Assembly (NCBI GenBank): GCA_963575745.1
Contig: CAUYUJ010018884.1
Span: 62,001 to 126,000, forward strand
Source of the DNA: Prorocentrum cordatum
Lineage: Eukaryota > Sar > Dinophyceae > Prorocentrales > Prorocentraceae
DNA: 64,000 nucleotides
Direction: 5' to 3'
Numbering within the stretch: the first letter of the stretch is position 1; each line of letters opens with the position of its first letter. A program made the position numbers and the translations under genes. A model generated the notes under the pieces. That model did not search any database. It had not been told where the DNA came from and was given only the letters and a program-made list of their open reading frames with translations. Below are positions 62,167-64,000 of this stretch, one piece after another.

Positions 62167-64000
62167 ATGCGTATCATCTCTTACAATCCTCTCTCTGCCA
62201 GTTCGGTCGAGCGTTTCTCGGACATCAGCACGGAACTACGGACGTGGGATGTCGTACGTGTGTGGCACGGGTGAGATGACGAACGCAGAGACATCTAGGT
62301 GCGTGACGCTCCCTAGCCATTGGTGTATCCGAATGGGTGCGCGCAAAGGACGGTTTGTCACGAAAGCCTGCGGCATTGCAATCCTGGTGCACAAAAAAAT
62401 ACCCGACCCACTGCTTGAGAGAAATCTACCAAAACCCTGGGATTTCTGCAGGGACGAGTAGGAGGAATTAAACTTGCGCTGTCCTCCTGCGAAGTGGCTC
62501 TCTTCTCGACGTACTACGCACCTACGCATGTCAAGAACTATGGGGAGGTGGGATGGCGTATTAGTGAGTGGTTGGAGGGAACGACGGATAGGCTAGGAGC
62601 ACGTACGCTGACGGTCATTGGGGGGATATCAATACCGACTTTGGGCTTCACCGTGCCAGCGACGGGACTGTCCCAAAAACGGTTTCGAGTTGCCTGGGGC
62701 CCCACGCGTCAGTTTGAGAATGACAACGGACGGCACTTTCGTCAGTTATGCCAAACCAGCGATTTCATAGTGGCTACCACAACCCACGACCCTGGCCCTA
62801 CCTTCTTTGGCCCCAAGGGGGGAACAAGCTGAATCGACCACTTCGCTATCCCGCAGGGCGCAGCTCACCTGGTCCAGAAATGCATAGCACTCCACACGTC
62901 TGGGAAGCGGCTGCAGCTTATCCAAGCTAGAGGCTCGCGGGGCCATGTGCCAATTGGGTTGGTCATCGATGAGCGGATCAGACATGCCCCGACCAGTCGA
63001 CTGAAGCCAGAGGACCGACTCGACAGGGACCAGCTCATGTCTTGTTTGGGGAGAGGATATAAAAGGCAGGAGGTGCTGGATAGGATCGAGGAGGGGGTGA
63101 GCAAGATAGAGGAGGAGGAGTGGAGGGAGCTGCTAGACGGACCGACCCCAGATCGAGCGTGGCAACGGTACAGGGAGGCAGTCAGGACTGCAGCACAACG
63201 GATCTTCGGTGCCCAACGCCAGAGGGAGGATGTGTGTTACCGTGATGCAGACACAACGGATGGAACTGTTGGCACAGAGACGCACTATCAGACAGCGCTT
63301 GGGCCCCTGGATCTCCGACGAGCAGCTCGAGCACGTGAAAGCGCAGCTAAAAGATGTCACAAGCGTGCTGCAGCAGATCAGAGAGAGCTATGAGACCCAG
63401 CGAAAAGCCCGACTAGTCGAGGATTTGGGGCGCGTCAGAGCGGGGGGATTTCGCCGAGATGCGCCGACTTAGGATCCAGTACCAGGCGAACGGTCGCGGG
63501 CCCAAGCGCAGATTCTTCTCTGCCCCTCGCGCGCACTGGTCTGCCGAGCAGTGGGCGAACGAGCTGGCGAAGAGCCCGCGCGAAGGCCTCGGCGCGCAGG
63601 TCATAGAATTGGACCAGCAGCTGCTAGAGAGGGAAGCACACTACTCCAAACAGTTGCCACTCCCAGTAGACAGTGACCTCCGTTGCCGAGCTGCTGAGGG
63701 CCATGCTGCTATGCTACGCTATTGCAAAGAAAAAAACAGAGAAGGGCATGGCCTGCATGGGGCCTCCCCGTGGAAGTCGCGCCCCTCTTACTAGACCCTC
63801 GAATCAACCTAGGTGATCCGACAGTGTCAGGCGCAGGCGCGAGCGACGAGGGAGGAGGAGGATGCGCAGCGTACTATCGAGCAACGGTTGCAGAAGGGGA
63901 GGGCACGACTGGAGCGGTTGGGATGGACAGGAGGAGGCTTGGGGAGGAGAGGAGGTGCACCGACGGAGTCCGCCAACTTAGTCAATGACTACACAGCGGG
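62167..64000 (+). pseudogene. Second LINE, ORF2 5' part (AP endonuclease region), decayed, runs off the window
   Basis: ATG at 62167 starts MRIISYN, the usual beginning of an AP-endonuclease ORF2. CGIAILVHKKI (shifted frame, ~62370) and GRVGGIKLALSSCEVALFST then YYAPTH (~62455-62530) follow. The catalytic GDIN lies at ~62620-62632 in yet another frame. Then FENDNGRHFRQLC (~62710-62750) and SxIDHFAI (~62827-62850), where TGA occupies the position between S and I. Downstream (62950-63790) is a charged, Arg/Glu-rich linker before the expected RT, which is outside the window. At least five frame changes mark it as dead. Sequence is clearly different from the LINE at 19805-26806. Confidence 0.75.

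Overview
This is nuclear DNA of a dinoflagellate. The strongest evidence is the 22-nt dinoflagellate spliced-leader (DinoSL) sequence. It occurs once as an exact match (26785-26806, minus strand) and twice with one mismatch (2282-2303 and 6504-6525). High GC, abundant microsatellites, retroelement remnants of dinoflagellate type and candidate introns with AG|G acceptors all agree. I cannot name the species. Nothing looks prokaryotic or organellar, and no rRNA, tRNA or CRISPR locus was recognised. A run of N at 44574-44673 is an assembly gap.

Layout. (1) 1-8589 is a head-to-tail array of a ~4.2-kb unit, cut by the left window edge. Each full unit holds a Tc1/mariner-type DD34E transposase gene and, on the same strand, a gene for an unusual protein joining a DnaJ (J) domain, a CRESS-DNA-type HUH replication endonuclease and an SF3 helicase. 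The Rep-like gene is preceded by a DinoSL relict and followed by a 14-A tract, so it looks like a processed cDNA. Copy 1 is nearly intact, copy 2 has a complete transposase but a truncated Rep, and copy 3 is only a transposase 3' part plus spacer. A conserved 22-bp palindrome and an AT-rich nonamer lie between the two genes. (2) 8590-19804 is gene-poor: foldback/MITE-like elements, microsatellites and degenerate minisatellites. (3) 19805-26806 (minus) is a full-length but decayed non-LTR retrotransposon. It has two ORFs (zinc finger; AP-endonuclease/RT/RNase H/zinc finger), begins with a perfect DinoSL and is flanked by a near-perfect 13-bp direct repeat. (4) 26807-46073 holds repeats, MITE-like elements, an RNase H remnant (28771-29388), a 90-bp tandem array, a small hypothetical ORF (36331-37194) and a Ty1/copia-type RT-RNase H remnant (42408-43440). 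(5) 46074-56655 is the main stretch with long plus-strand open frames, probably two or three multi-exon genes of unknown function whose introns contain microsatellites. (6) 56656-62160 is repeats and MITE-like elements. (7) 62167-64000 is the 5' part of the ORF2 of a second, decayed LINE.

The most novel object is the 4.2-kb unit. It combines cut-and-paste (DD34E) and rolling-circle (HUH + SF3) enzymology in one tandemly repeated element, with a J-HUH-SF3 arrangement that parallels the J/origin-binding/SF3 order of polyomavirus large T antigens. At least five families of short inverted-repeat elements, four of them with two or more near-complete copies here, form a second layer of mobile DNA.
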